From: Stenotrophomonas bentonitica
Lineage (GTDB): Bacteria; Pseudomonadota; Gammaproteobacteria; Xanthomonadales; Xanthomonadaceae
DNA length: 64,000 nucleotides
Direction: 5' to 3'
Assembly: GCF_013185915.1 (NCBI RefSeq)
Contig: NZ_JAAZUH010000001.1
Span: 558,001-622,000 of the forward strand
The translations under genes were made by a program, and so were the position numbers. The notes beneath the pieces were generated by a model. That model worked only from the letters and a program-made list of their open reading frames with translations, did no database searches and was not told the origin of the DNA. Positions 17,747 to 26,726 of this stretch are shown here, in pieces (positions within the stretch are counted from its first letter, which is position 1; every line of letters starts with the position of its first letter).

Positions 17747-19888
17747 ATGCGCGCCCGGAACCACGCGCGCGGCGGCATGTCGGTGACCATGATGTTCGTG
17801 CTGCTGGGCCTGCTTGGCATGCTCGGCCTGATCGAGATCGGGTACCTGTACTGGGCCAAGCGCGATGTGCAGAAAATCGCCGATCTCTCGGCACTGGCCG
17901 GCGCGCAGCGACTCGACCTGTGTACGGCCGACCGCGCCGACAACACTGCCGCGCGCCGAAACGCACTGGACGCCAACCGCTTCCCCGGCACCCTCACGGT
18001 CCAGTGCGGCAGCTGGAACGCCACCCATGCCAGCGACGACCACTTCATGCTCGATGCCAGCACCGCACCCAATGCGGTCAAGGTCGTGGCCGAGCGCGCA
18101 GTGCTGCCGTTCTTCGGCGGCACCACCCGCCTGCCCAGCGTGCGTGCGCAGGCGGTGGCCACCCGCGCGCCGCCGTTGGCGGTGTTCAGCGTCGGCGCGC
18201 AACTGCTGCGGGTCAACGGCAACACCCCGCTGGGCAGCGTGCTGCGCCTGGTCGGGGTGGACCTGGACCAGACCACCCTGCTCGGCTACGACGGCCTCGC
18301 CCAGGCAAAGGTCACGCCGGGTGGGCTGCTGCAGGCGCTGGGGATCGAGGTTGACGCCGACATCAGCGTGGCCGATTTCAACGCACTGCTCGCCGCGCAC
18401 AAGGTTTCGCTCGGCCGCCTGCTGACGGCCACCGCACAGGTGCTGGCGCAGAGCGGCGTGGCCAACGCCGACCTGGATGCGCTGCACGACGCGCTGGCCA
18501 CCCGGCTCGATCTCGACCGGCTGGCCGTGCAGCTCGGCAGCGATGCAGCCGGCAGCGGCCTGTTCGCCCGCATCGTCGCCCCCGAGGGCGCCGCCACCGC
18601 CGCGCTGCAGGCCCAGGTCAGCGCGCTCGACGTGCTGACCACCAGCATCAGCATCGCCAGCCGCGGTCGCGCGGTCGAAGTCCAGAACCTCGACATCCTG
18701 GGCGTGCAGGCGCAGGCGGCGGTGATCGAACCACCCTCCATCGCCATCGGCGACGTCGGCGCGCGCGCTTACAACGCGCAGGTGCGGGTCTACCTCGACA
18801 TCGACACCAACAACCTGCCACTCGGCGCCGGCAAGGTCCTCGGCGCGCTGGGCATCCGCCTGCATCTGCCCATCCACGCCGACTTCACCAATGCGATGGG
18901 CACCCTCACCGCCCTGCAATGCAGCGCGCAACCGGCCACCGCCACCGTCCAGGTCGATGCCTCGGTGCTGCGCGCCTGCGTCGGCAAGGTTGCCGACAGC
19001 GCCCGCTTTTCCACCCGCAACGTGTGCGAAGAAAGCCTGCAGAACGAGCAGCTGCTCACCCTGCTCGGCGCACCGCTGGTCAATGACCGCATCCAGCTCA
19101 ACGCCCTCACCCATTCCGAGCAGCTGACCCTCGCCGCAGGCGAAACGAAGTCCACCTGGATCAACGGCGCGCAGCTGGGCAGCGCGGTCAACGACCTGGT
19201 GCAGCAACTGCTGCGCGTGCTCGGCGGCATGCTCAACCCGGCCAGCAAGGGCATGAACACCGGCGACACCGCCAACCAGCTGGCCGACCAGTTCCTCAAG
19301 GCCTCCAACCCCGGCAACGGCCTGTACGACGTGGACCGCACCATCTCCCTGCTGCGCAACGGCAGCCCGGCCCAGGGCATCCCCGCGTTCGGCGACTGGA
19401 TCGTACCCAAGGGCGTGCCCCGGGCCTGCGGACTGGGGCTGCTGACCTGCTTCGACGATGGCTCCGCATGGGAAGGCTATCGCGCCACGGTGACCGGCCA
19501 GGGCCTGGGCTTGATCGACGGACTGCTGGGCACCCTGCTCGGCGGGCTGGTGGTGAACCGCTGCAGCGGCCTGGTCAGCGCGCTGCTGGCCTACAACGCC
19601 TGCCTCAAGGCCAATCTCGCGTCCTACCTGCAGACCGCACCGGCCGGCGTGCTCGACGCCTACCAGGGCGCCGGCAGCGTGACCGATCCGGGCACCAATG
19701 CAGTGGCGTGCAGCGGCCTGCTGTGCACCCTGCTGCGCCCGGTGCTGGAAGGCGTGCTCAAGCCGTTGCTCAACGGCGTCGGCACCCTGCTCACCACCAC
19801 CCTGGCCAGCGTGCTCGGACTGGAACTGGGCCGAACCGACGTGCACCTGCAGGCCACCGCCTGCAACCCCGCACAGCTGGTGTACTGA
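17747..19888 (+). CDS. tadG: TadG-like pilus assembly protein
   Basis: 713 residues. A short basic N-terminus and TadE/TadG-type anchor helix (MSVTMMFVLLGLLGMLGLIEIGYLYWAKRDVQ region, about 11-40) are followed by KIADLSALAGAQ, a classic TadG motif. A very long, Ala/Leu/Gly-rich extracytoplasmic region contains about ten cysteines. TadG proteins are anchored in the inner membrane and exposed to the periplasm. It is the last gene of the operon. No vWA metal-binding motif of the kind seen in some TadG proteins is evident. Confidence 0.85.
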   Translation: MRARNHARGGMSVTMMFVLLGLLGMLGLIEIGYLYWAKRDVQKIADLSALAGAQRLDLCTADRADNTAARRNALDANRFPGTLTVQCGSWNATHASDDHFMLDASTAPNAVKVVAERAVLPFFGGTTRLPSVRAQAVATRAPPLAVFSVGAQLLRVNGNTPLGSVLRLVGVDLDQTTLLGYDGLAQAKVTPGGLLQALGIEVDADISVADFNALLAAHKVSLGRLLTATAQVLAQSGVANADLDALHDALATRLDLDRLAVQLGSDAAGSGLFARIVAPEGAATAALQAQVSALDVLTTSISIASRGRAVEVQNLDILGVQAQAAVIEPPSIAIGDVGARAYNAQVRVYLDIDTNNLPLGAGKVLGALGIRLHLPIHADFTNAMGTLTALQCSAQPATATVQVDASVLRACVGKVADSARFSTRNVCEESLQNEQLLTLLGAPLVNDRIQLNALTHSEQLTLAAGETKSTWINGAQLGSAVNDLVQQLLRVLGGMLNPASKGMNTGDTANQLADQFLKASNPGNGLYDVDRTISLLRNGSPAQGIPAFGDWIVPKGVPRACGLGLLTCFDDGSAWEGYRATVTGQGLGLIDGLLGTLLGGLVVNRCSGLVSALLAYNACLKANLASYLQTAPAGVLDAYQGAGSVTDPGTNAVACSGLLCTLLRPVLEGVLKPLLNGVGTLLTTTLASVLGLELGRTDVHLQATACNPAQLVY

Positions 19889-19933
19889 CCGGGCTGGCTA
19901 CAATGGGCGCCTCCCTCCTGCCGGACGCGCCCC

Positions 19934-20269
19934 ATGACTGCCACCGATGTGCCCCTTACCTTCTACGTCCGCCTCCAGGTCAAATCCGAGCGCGTGCAGG
20001 ACTGGCTGGACGCGGTCCACGCGCTGATCGACCGCATGGCAGAGGAGCCGGCGTTCATCTCCTGCGACCTGCACCGCGATGCCAACGACCCCACGCTGTT
20101 CACCCTGTACGAGCGCTGGGACGAAGACTCCGTGCAGGATTTCCTGGCCCACCAGTCCACCGACTACCGCGCCGCCTACGACGCGCTGCTGCCGGAGCTG
20201 CTGCAGAAGCCGCGCGAACCGCAGGTGCTGGAGTTGATCCAGAGCTGGGAAGCGCAACAGGAACAATGA
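19934..20269 (+). CDS. Antibiotic-biosynthesis-monooxygenase (ABM/YgiN-like) domain protein
   Basis: A 111-residue single ABM domain of the ferredoxin-like dimeric barrel class: an N-terminal strand (FYVRLQVKSERVQDW), helix, then FISCDLHRDANDPTLFTLYERWDED and a C-terminal helix. Such proteins include putative quinol monooxygenases that need no cofactor. A TACAAT box lies about 30 bp upstream, in the gap after tadG, so the gene may have its own promoter. A bidirectional terminator overlaps its stop. Confidence 0.82.
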   Translation: MTATDVPLTFYVRLQVKSERVQDWLDAVHALIDRMAEEPAFISCDLHRDANDPTLFTLYERWDEDSVQDFLAHQSTDYRAAYDALLPELLQKPREPQVLELIQSWEAQQEQ

Positions 20270-20298
20270 AAAACGGCGACCCAAGGGTCGCCGTTTTT
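20269..20298. terminator. Bidirectional intrinsic terminator
   Basis: AAAAACGGCGACCC, an AA loop, then GGGTCGCCGTTTTT form a perfect 14-bp stem with A and T runs on both sides, between convergent genes. Confidence 0.93.
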
Positions 20299-20319
20299 CC
20301 TTCTGCACCGCCGTTGCGA

Positions 20320-21084
20320 TCAGGCCGCCTGGGCCTGCTCGCTCTGGCGCTGCACCAGCGCGTTGAAGCGCGCCAGCGAGCTCAGGTGGTGGTGGATCGA
20401 AGCCAGCCAGCCGTTGCGGTGCCAGGCGACGATGATGTCGTCGGGCAGCTTGGCGAACTTTTCAACGTCGACCACGTGGAAGCCGTTGACCGACATCTTC
20501 TCACCGTTGTTCAGGGTCACGTCGATGCTGCGGTCGACCAGCAGGTCCTGGGCCAGCAGCGCGGCGCTGAACTGACGGGTCTGCTCGTGTTCGCGGGTGA
20601 AGTCGGCGCAGAACTTCATGGCGTTGTCGACCAGCTCGGTCGCCTTGCCGTCGACGAACAGCGGCTCGCCTTCTTCGTTCTCGCCCTGGTTGACCTGCTC
20701 CGAATCGGCGTCCAGCGCCAGCAGGAAGTTGCCGTCTTCCTCGGACTGCATGAACACGAACGGGTAGCGGCGCAGGTAGGCCGGCGCGTAGGTGTTGTCG
20801 GCCCAGCGGCCGTCATTGACGAACAGGTTGTTGCGGGCCAGGCCCACCGCCACGATCGGCGCAGCGTCCTTGCCGGTGAACAGGATGGGGAAGTGCTGGG
20901 CGGCCATGCCGAATTCGCCGATCACCGCCGGAATGGCGTTGGTCTCGGCAGCGAAGGCCAGCGAACCCGGACGCAGGCGCCAGTTGGCGTGCTTGTCCGA
21001 CTGCAGCGGCAGCGGCTGGCGGTAGAACAGCGGGCCGGAAGCCTGGGTCGTTTCGGTCGGCGGAGTGGTCGTTTCAGCAGTCAT
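20320..21084 (-). CDS. SapC-family protein
   Basis: 254 residues matching the SapC family pattern: N-terminal PLFYRQPLPLQSDKHANWRL, then NAIPAVIGEFGMAAQHFPILF and PAYLRRYPFVFM. In Campylobacter, SapC lies in the S-layer protein locus, but proteobacterial homologues are widespread and their role is unclear. No signal peptide is visible after the chosen start (ATG 21084). An upstream in-frame start at 21135 would add 17 residues. The codon pattern is host-like, and it converges on the ABM protein through a shared terminator. Confidence 0.82.
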   Translation of the reverse strand: MTAETTTPPTETTQASGPLFYRQPLPLQSDKHANWRLRPGSLAFAAETNAIPAVIGEFGMAAQHFPILFTGKDAAPIVAVGLARNNLFVNDGRWADNTYAPAYLRRYPFVFMQSEEDGNFLLALDADSEQVNQGENEEGEPLFVDGKATELVDNAMKFCADFTREHEQTRQFSAALLAQDLLVDRSIDVTLNNGEKMSVNGFHVVDVEKFAKLPDDIIVAWHRNGWLASIHHHLSSLARFNALVQRQSEQAQAA

Positions 21085-21318
21085 GAAATTGATCGGATAC
21101 GACGCGCCAGACAGCCCGGGCGCGAAAGCGGGCACCGCATTGATCGGTCACTATAGCGTGGCTGTTTGACGATTGCCTGCTGCGCCCCTGGTTCAGCGGA
21201 GTCCTACGTTTTCCGCTGCATTGCAGCAATGCCGCCCAACCGGGCCGATAACGACGTCCTGCATGGTCATCGCGGGAATCGCAGGGGATGATCGCCTGCG
21301 TTCTGCAGCAGATCTCCC

Positions 21319-22026
21319 ATGCCCACCCGTCTTCCTGCCCCCGGCCTGATCGGCCTGCTCCGCCCTGCCCTGCTGGGCACCGCCTGCGCCGCCCTGGCCG
21401 CCTGTGACGACGCCGCGCCGTCCGCGCAGCTGCCCGGCCTGACCCTGTTGCCTGCGCAGGACGTGGCCGCCGACCCCATGCCCGGCAGCGACGACGCGCT
21501 GCGCCGCGTACACTACCGCGACCTGCATGGCGAAGGGGTGCTGGTGCTGGAACGCAGCGCGGCGGTGATCGACGACCCCGCAGGCAACGGCACGCTCGAC
21601 GTGGCGATCCTGACCGCGCGGCTGTACATCCGACCAGCGCCCCGCACCGGGTGGACCAAGCAGTGGCAGCGCCAGATCCGCCAGCCCTGTGCCGGTCCGG
21701 TGCTGGAAGCGGCCTGGCTGCTGCAGCACGTGGGCGCCACCGACCTGGACGGCGACGGCCAGGCCGAGATCACCCTGGCCAGCCACACCTTCTGCGGCGG
21801 CGGCAGCGACCCGCACCAGCTGCACGTGAGCCTGATCGACGGCAGCACCAGCTACGGCATCGAGGGCGAGACCCGGCTGGACGCCACCGGCCAGGGGCGG
21901 TTCGACGGCGAACGCCACCAAAGCCCAAGCCTGGCCATGGCCCCGCCCGTGTTCGTGCAGCACCTGGACACGCTCTGGTCCGCGCTGGGCGACACCTCCA
22001 CCACGCACGCCCGACAGGCCCACTGA
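21319..22026 (+). CDS. Predicted lipoprotein of unknown function
   Basis: 235 residues. A hydrophobic signal segment ends in a lipobox ALAAC (about residue 29). The mature part is rich in acidic residues and contains the FG-GAP/dockerin-like loop DLDGDGQAEITLASHTFCGGG at about residues 142-162, resembling a calcium-binding repeat. Three cysteines are present after the lipobox. I do not recognise the family; surface or periplasmic location is inferred from the signal. It precedes another small lipoprotein on the same strand by 54 bp. Confidence 0.7.
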   Translation: MPTRLPAPGLIGLLRPALLGTACAALAACDDAAPSAQLPGLTLLPAQDVAADPMPGSDDALRRVHYRDLHGEGVLVLERSAAVIDDPAGNGTLDVAILTARLYIRPAPRTGWTKQWQRQIRQPCAGPVLEAAWLLQHVGATDLDGDGQAEITLASHTFCGGGSDPHQLHVSLIDGSTSYGIEGETRLDATGQGRFDGERHQSPSLAMAPPVFVQHLDTLWSALGDTSTTHARQAH

Positions 22027-22080
22027 GCGTACGCCATGCCGCAGTGGTATGGTCAGGCCTGGCCCCCGCAGGAGCGACCC

Positions 22081-22383
22081 ATGGCACTTCGTTCGCGCAG
22101 TCTGATTACGCTGTTGACGTTGACCACCCTGTCCCTGTCAGCCTGCGCCACCGCGCCGGGCCCGCACATCACCGGCAGCGGCCAGTGCCATGCCGAACCG
22201 CTGGCCTGGGCCATCGGCAAGCCGGCCGACGAAGCCAACATGCGCGCCCTGCTCAAGCAGAGCGGCGCCGGCCTGATCGACCCGATCGGCCCGGCCACCA
22301 TCACCGCCAGCGCCACCCGCGACGACCGCCTGCGCGTGTTCATCGACAAGAACAACGTGATTACCGCGGTCAAGTGCGAATGA
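22081..22383 (+). CDS. Peptidase inhibitor I78-family lipoprotein
   Basis: 100 residues. The signal peptide ends in lipobox LSAC (about residue 20). The small mature domain has [16 protein letters not shown], a middle proline-rich segment ([27 protein letters not shown]) and a terminal VKCE, so the two cysteines are placed as in I78 elastase-type inhibitors. The family inhibits serine proteases; the likely target is unknown. CAGGAG lies five bases before ATG 22081. Its last 14 bp overlap the convergent lldD gene. Confidence 0.8.
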   Translation: MALRSRSLITLLTLTTLSLSACATAPGPHITGSGQCHAEPLAWAIGKPADEANMRALLKQSGAGLIDPIGPATITASATRDDRLRVFIDKNNVITAVKCE

Positions 22384-23518
22384 CGGAAGGCGCCAGCGAA
22401 TCCTCGCTGATATCGGCCAACGTCCGCGCGCCGATCAACGTCATCGCCACCCGCATTTCCTTCGCGATCAGGTCCAGCAGGTTGGCCACGCCGGCCTCGC
22501 CGTGCGTGGCCAGCGCGTAAACGAACGCGCGTCCCAGCAGCACGCCGTCGGCACCCAGCGCCAGCATCCGCACCACGTCCAGCCCGGTGCGGATGCCTGA
22601 ATCCACCAGGATCTCCACCTCGCCCTTGACCGCCGCAGCAATCGCCGGCAATGCACGCGCCGTGGACAGCACGCCGTCAAGCTGTCGCCCCCCGTGGTTG
22701 GAGACCACGATGCCATCGGCACCGAACCGCACCGCATCGCGTGCATCGTCCGGGTCCAGGATGCCCTTGATCACCATCGGCCCGCTCCAGAACTCGCGGA
22801 TCCACTCCAGGTCCTTCCACGAGATCGACGGATCGAAATTGCTGCCCAGCCAGCCGATGTAGTCGGCCAGGCCGGTGGGACTGCCGCGATACGCAGAGAT
22901 GTTGCCCAGGTCATGCGGCCGCCCGCGCAGGCCCACGTCCCATGCCCAGCGCGGGTGGGTCACCGCCTGCAGCATGCGCCGCATCGCTGCGTTCGGCCCG
23001 CTCATGCCCGAATGCGCGTCGCGGTAGCGCGCGCCGGGCACCGGCATGTCCACGGTGAACACGAGCGTGGTCACCCCTGCCGCCTTGGCCCGCTCCAGCG
23101 CATTACGCATGAAGCCCCGGTCCTTCAGCACGTACAGCTGGAACCACATGGGCCGCCCGATGGCCGGCGCCACTTCCTCGATCGGGCAGACCGACACCGT
23201 CGACAGCGTGAACGGGATGCCGCGGCTGGCCGCCGCACGCGCAGCCTGCACCTCGCCACGCCGCGCGAACATGCCGGTCAGTCCCACCGGGCCCAGCGCC
23301 ACCGGCATCGCCATGCGCTCGCCCAGCAGCTCGGAGTCCAGGCTGAGTGCGCCCATGTCGCGCAGCACGCGCTGGCGCAGTGCGATGTCGGCCAGGTCGT
23401 CCACGTTGCGGCGCAAGGTGTGCTCGGCGTAGGCACCGCCGTCGGCATAGTGGAACAGGAACGGCGGCAGCCGGCGCTGCGCGGCAGCGCGGTAGTCGGT
23501 GGAAGCGGAAATGATCAT
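22370..23518 (-). CDS. lldD: FMN-dependent L-lactate dehydrogenase
   Basis: A 382-residue alpha-hydroxy-acid oxidising flavoprotein that converts L-lactate to pyruvate and feeds electrons to the respiratory chain at the inner membrane. Diagnostic segments are [28 protein letters not shown] at the N-terminus (Tyr of the active site), the [12 protein letters not shown] and MWFQLYV strands, and the [14 protein letters not shown] signature holding the catalytic His and Arg. The FMN-phosphate segment [25 protein letters not shown] follows. Length and motif order fit LldD; a related hydroxy-acid oxidase is the alternative. It overlaps the I78 gene tail to tail. Confidence 0.92.
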   Translation of the reverse strand: MIISASTDYRAAAQRRLPPFLFHYADGGAYAEHTLRRNVDDLADIALRQRVLRDMGALSLDSELLGERMAMPVALGPVGLTGMFARRGEVQAARAAASRGIPFTLSTVSVCPIEEVAPAIGRPMWFQLYVLKDRGFMRNALERAKAAGVTTLVFTVDMPVPGARYRDAHSGMSGPNAAMRRMLQAVTHPRWAWDVGLRGRPHDLGNISAYRGSPTGLADYIGWLGSNFDPSISWKDLEWIREFWSGPMVIKGILDPDDARDAVRFGADGIVVSNHGGRQLDGVLSTARALPAIAAAVKGEVEILVDSGIRTGLDVVRMLALGADGVLLGRAFVYALATHGEAGVANLLDLIAKEMRVAMTLIGARTLADISEDSLAPSVIRT

Positions 23519-23565
23519 GGGCCAACCATGGCGGATGCGAATGCAGTCCGCCCATTAGACCAAAG

Positions 23566-24000
23566 TCAGCCGCAGCAGGGGCTGGTCGGTCCCTTCAGCT
23601 CGATGGCGTTGCCATCGGGGTCGCGCAGGTACAGCGACAGGCCGTCGCCCTCCGCGCCCAGGTTGCTGCGCACCTGCCCATCCACGGCGATTCCCAGCTG
23701 TTCCAGGTGCGCGCGCAGCGCCGCTTCTTCGAACGGCTCGATGCGGAGGCACAGGTGCTCGAGGTTGCGGCCCTGGGCTCCTGCCGCCGGGCCTCCCCGG
23801 CTACCCAGCGCCCCGTCCACGCTGACCAGGTCGATCATCGACGCCCCGGCGTGCAGGTGGACCATGCCGAGGGTCGGGCGCTCGCGGGCTACCGTGCAGC
23901 CCAGGACATCGCAGTAGAAGGTCCGCGCACGCTCCAGATCCTGCACTCGCAGGACGACGTGGTCGATACGCAGGATCTCGAAGGGGCGTTCGCTGCTCAT
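23566..24000 (-). CDS. VOC-family (glyoxalase/dioxygenase-fold) protein
   Basis: 144 residues forming one vicinal-oxygen-chelate module: RIDHVVLRVQDLERARTFYCDVLG at the N-terminus and DGLSLYLRDPDGNAIELKGP at the C-terminus. Metal-ligand candidates are the first His and the final Glu. The substrate cannot be told from sequence. ATG 24000 is chosen because TGGAG lies five bases upstream; an adjacent ATG at 24003 exists. Its start overlaps the stop of the upstream mgtC-like gene, so the two are likely coupled. Confidence 0.83.
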   Translation of the reverse strand: MSSERPFEILRIDHVVLRVQDLERARTFYCDVLGCTVARERPTLGMVHLHAGASMIDLVSVDGALGSRGGPAAGAQGRNLEHLCLRIEPFEEAALRAHLEQLGIAVDGQVRSNLGAEGDGLSLYLRDPDGNAIELKGPTSPCCG

Positions 24001-24455
24001 CATGGCTCCAGTTTCTTGGCCAGACGGCGGAACACCGTCAGCACGATCACACACAGCACGCTGACCCCGATCGCGATCACGTATTCGCCGATGCCTACCG
24101 CGATGCCGATGGCGGCGGCCATGATCAGCGAGCTGGCCGTGGTCAGCCCGCTCACTTCGTCGTCGCGGTTGCCGCGCAGGATGGTGCCGGCGGCCACGAA
24201 ACCCACGCAGGCCACCACGGCTTCAATCAGACGGACGGGGTCGACCTGCAGCAGGTCGCGGTAGCGCTCCTGCTGGAAATGCTCGGCGATGCTGTCGCCC
24301 AAGCCCACGATCAGCGCGGCGGCGCCGGCGATCAGCATGTGCGTGCGCAGCCCGGCCGCGTGTTTGCCCATTTCGCGCTCGATGCCGAGCACGCCGCCGA
24401 ACAGCATGGCAGCGCCGATGCGCAGCAGGATCGATAGATCTTGTTCCATTCCCAT
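24000..24455 (-). CDS. MgtC/SapB-family membrane protein
   Basis: About 151 residues with four hydrophobic helices and the conserved MgtC N-terminal block: LLRIGAAMLFGGVLGIERE, then HAAGLRTHMLIAGAAAL, and GFVAAGTILRG. The C-terminal cytoplasmic domain of virulence-type MgtC is missing, as in short MgtC/SapB proteins. The family is linked to Mg2+ limitation and membrane homeostasis, but short members are poorly characterised. The start is uncertain by one to three codons (GTG, ATG and ATG within 10 bases). Confidence 0.85.
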   Translation of the reverse strand: MGMEQDLSILLRIGAAMLFGGVLGIEREMGKHAAGLRTHMLIAGAAALIVGLGDSIAEHFQQERYRDLLQVDPVRLIEAVVACVGFVAAGTILRGNRDDEVSGLTTASSLIMAAAIGIAVGIGEYVIAIGVSVLCVIVLTVFRRLAKKLEP

Positions 24456-24525
24456 CACGTTCCAGTGGCGATGGGTGGAGCGTTGCCTGATCGTCGTGGG
24501 AATCCCGTGAAATAGGACGTGAGCA

Positions 24526-24561
24526 CGACGTGCAGGAGCGGCGTGTCCGCTCCTGCGTCGC
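24526..24561. repeat. Long extragenic hairpin
   Basis: CAGGAGCGG-CGTGT-CCGCTCCTG (24533-24555) is a perfect 9-bp stem, extended by GACG/CGTC flanks with a small bulge. It lies between the SDR stop and the mgtC promoter region. There is no U-run, so it is REP-like or processing-type rather than a clear terminator. Confidence 0.6.
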
Positions 24562-24566
24562 CGGGA

Positions 24567-25325
24567 TTACTGGGCCAGGTAGCCGCCGTCGATGGCGTAA
24601 TACGTACCCGTAGCGAACGAGGCATCGTCACTGGCCAGCCAGGCCACCAGCGCCGCCACTTCTTCTGCCTTGCCCAGCCGGCCCAGCGCATGCTTCGCTT
24701 CCAGCGCCTTCTTCACCGCCGGGTCCATCTTGTCCAGCAACGGCGTGGCGATGAAGCCCGGACCGACGGCGTTGACCCGGATATTGTCGGCGGCATGGTC
24801 CCACGCGGCCGTCTGGGTCAGCCCGACCACGCCATGCTTGGCCGCCACGTAAGCGGCCGAGTTGGCGAAACCGACCTGGCCCAGGATCGAAGCCATGTTG
24901 ATGATGCTGCCGCCCTTGCCGGCCTTGCGCAGCGCCTGGATCTGCGCGCGCTGGCACAGGAACACACTGTTGAGGTTGACGTCGATCACGCGCTTCCAGC
25001 CGTCCACGGGATAGTCTCCGCTGACCGCGTTGGGGCCACCCACGCCGGCGTTGTTCACCGCGATGTCCAACCCGCCCAGCTCCTGCACGGTACGCTGCAC
25101 CGCCGCTTCCACGGCGGCTTCGTCAGTGACATCCAGCGCGATGCCGATGGCCTTCACGCCCTTGCTGCGGATCGCTTCGGCGGTCTTCTGCACCGCGTCG
25201 TCCTTCAGGTCCCACACCGCGACGGCCGCGCCGGAGTCGGTGAGCAGCTCGGCCACGGCCAGGCCGATGCCGGAGACGCCACCGGTGACGATGGCGACCT
25301 TGCCCTTCAGCTGATAATCGATCAT
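24567..25325 (-). CDS. Short-chain dehydrogenase/reductase
   Basis: A 252-residue classical SDR. Cofactor motif TGGVSGIG at residues 15-22, DVTD and NNAG at the usual spacing, catalytic Ser in MASILGQVG, and YxxxK as YVAAKHG (about 157-163). D40 at the end of beta-2 (VWDLKDD) suggests NAD(H) preference. It resembles 3-oxoacyl-ACP reductase or alcohol/hydroxysteroid dehydrogenases; the substrate is unknown. AGAGG lies eight bases upstream of ATG 25325. It is divergent from the old yellow enzyme, so the two may be co-regulated from the 160-bp gap. Confidence 0.88.
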   Translation of the reverse strand: MIDYQLKGKVAIVTGGVSGIGLAVAELLTDSGAAVAVWDLKDDAVQKTAEAIRSKGVKAIGIALDVTDEAAVEAAVQRTVQELGGLDIAVNNAGVGGPNAVSGDYPVDGWKRVIDVNLNSVFLCQRAQIQALRKAGKGGSIINMASILGQVGFANSAAYVAAKHGVVGLTQTAAWDHAADNIRVNAVGPGFIATPLLDKMDPAVKKALEAKHALGRLGKAEEVAALVAWLASDDASFATGTYYAIDGGYLAQ

Positions 25326-25487
25326 TGCGTTTACCTCTGCTTGGATTCGATCCCACCTTACGCCTGCAAAACGTTACACAACGTGCACGGGAGTCCCCGC
25401 AACAATCCTTCCCATCGCTGCAACGCACGTGCCCCTATGCTGGGTGTCTTACCTCCTGCGCGACTTCCCTTCCCCCAAGGCATGCAC

Positions 25488-26597
25488 ATGACAGAGTCCA
25501 ACGACGCAACGTTGTTCACCCCCACCCGGCTTGGCGCGATCGAGGTTGCCAACCGCATCGCGATGGCACCGCTGACCCGCAACCGCGCCATCGAAGGCCG
25601 CGTGCCGACTCCGCTGGCGATCCAGTACTACCAGCAGCGCGCCAGCGCCGGGCTGATCATTGCCGAAGCCACCCAGATCAGTCCGTTGGGCCAGGGCTAT
25701 CTGGATACGCCCGGCATCTACAGCCAGGCGCAGATCGACGCGTGGCGCAAGGTGACCGACGCGGTGCATGCCGAGGGCGGCCGCATCGTGCTGCAGCTGT
25801 GGCATGTGGGCCGTGTGTCGCACACCAGCCTGCTGCCGGAAGGCGAAGTGCCGGTGGCGCCCAGCGCGATCCGCGCCAACGCCAAGACCTTCACCGCCAA
25901 CGGTTTTGAAGATGTTTCCGCGCCGCGCGCCCTGCGCCTGGAGGAAATTCCCGGGGTGGTCCAGAACTACCGCCAGGCCGCACGCAATGCACTCACCGCC
26001 GGCTTCGACGGGGTCGAGGTGCATGCCGCCAACGGGTATCTGATCGACCAGTTCCTGCGCGACGGCAGCAATCATCGCACCGACGAGTACGGCGGCAGCA
26101 TCGAGAACCGCACCCGTCTGCTCGAAGAAGTGGTGCGTGCGGTGGTCGCGGAAATCGGCGCGGAACGTACCGGCGTGCGCCTGTCGCCGACCACCCCGGC
26201 CAGCGACGCGTACGACTCCAATCCGCAGCCGCTGTTCGAGCGTGCAGTGGAGCGCCTGGATGCGATTGGCGACCTGGCCTTCATCCACGTCATCGAAGGC
26301 GCCACCGGCGGTCCGCGCGACAACATTCCGTTCGACTACGCCGCGCTGCGCGCGAAGTTCCGCGGGCCGTGGATCGCCAACAATGGATACGACAAGGCCA
26401 GCGCCGAAGCGGCGATTGCCAGCGGTTACGCCGACATGATCGCCTTCGGCCGGGCCTTCATCGCCAACCCGGACCTGGTGGAGCGCCTGCGCAATGACGT
26501 TCCGTTGTCGGAGTTCAATCCGGACACCCTGTATGGCGGTGGAGCCGAGGGGTATATCGATTACCCGAGCGTGTCGGGGTCCAACGTGGCCGAATGA
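25488..26597 (+). CDS. Old yellow enzyme family alkene reductase
   Basis: A 369-residue FMN TIM-barrel reductase of the NemA/XenB type, reducing activated C=C bonds or nitro compounds with NAD(P)H. Motifs: LFTPTRLGAIEVANRIAMAPLTRNR at the N-terminus, QLWHVGRVSH (FMN/ligand loop), and VHAANGYLIDQFLRDGSN holding the catalytic His/Asn pair and the Tyr proton donor. GGSIENRTRLLEEVVRAV and IAFGRAFIANPDLVERL follow. I chose ATG 25488 (AAGG seven bases upstream) over the ATG two codons earlier. It is divergent from the SDR, and the gap carries two AACGT direct repeats. Confidence 0.9.
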   Translation: MTESNDATLFTPTRLGAIEVANRIAMAPLTRNRAIEGRVPTPLAIQYYQQRASAGLIIAEATQISPLGQGYLDTPGIYSQAQIDAWRKVTDAVHAEGGRIVLQLWHVGRVSHTSLLPEGEVPVAPSAIRANAKTFTANGFEDVSAPRALRLEEIPGVVQNYRQAARNALTAGFDGVEVHAANGYLIDQFLRDGSNHRTDEYGGSIENRTRLLEEVVRAVVAEIGAERTGVRLSPTTPASDAYDSNPQPLFERAVERLDAIGDLAFIHVIEGATGGPRDNIPFDYAALRAKFRGPWIANNGYDKASAEAAIASGYADMIAFGRAFIANPDLVERLRNDVPLSEFNPDTLYGGGAEGYIDYPSVSGSNVAE

Positions 26598-26618
26598 TTG
26601 CGAACGGTGGCAGATCGC

Positions 26619-26704
26619 GAGGGACACGCATGGCGTGTCTCTACGCGGTCGATCCATCCGCAATGACGGGGTGAACGCGTAGGGACACGCCATGCGTGTC
26701 CTCG
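26619..26704. repeat. Inverted pair of GTAG REPs (dimer)
   Basis: The unit at 26619-26644 reads on the minus strand as GTAG-A-GACACGC-CAT-GCGTGTC. The unit at 26679-26704 reads on the plus strand as GTAGG-GACACGC-CAT-GCGTGTC. They face each other across 34 bp containing CAATGACGGGG, a core also found in the palindromes at 6.3-6.4 kb. The pair lies between convergent genes. Confidence 0.8.
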
Positions 26705-26726
26705 CGGTGCCGGCCCCACCCGTGTA

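Noticed and set aside
17663..19846. Minus-strand frame of over 700 codons
   Set aside because: Antisense shadow of tadG, low-complexity Gln/His/Ala composition and no start signal.
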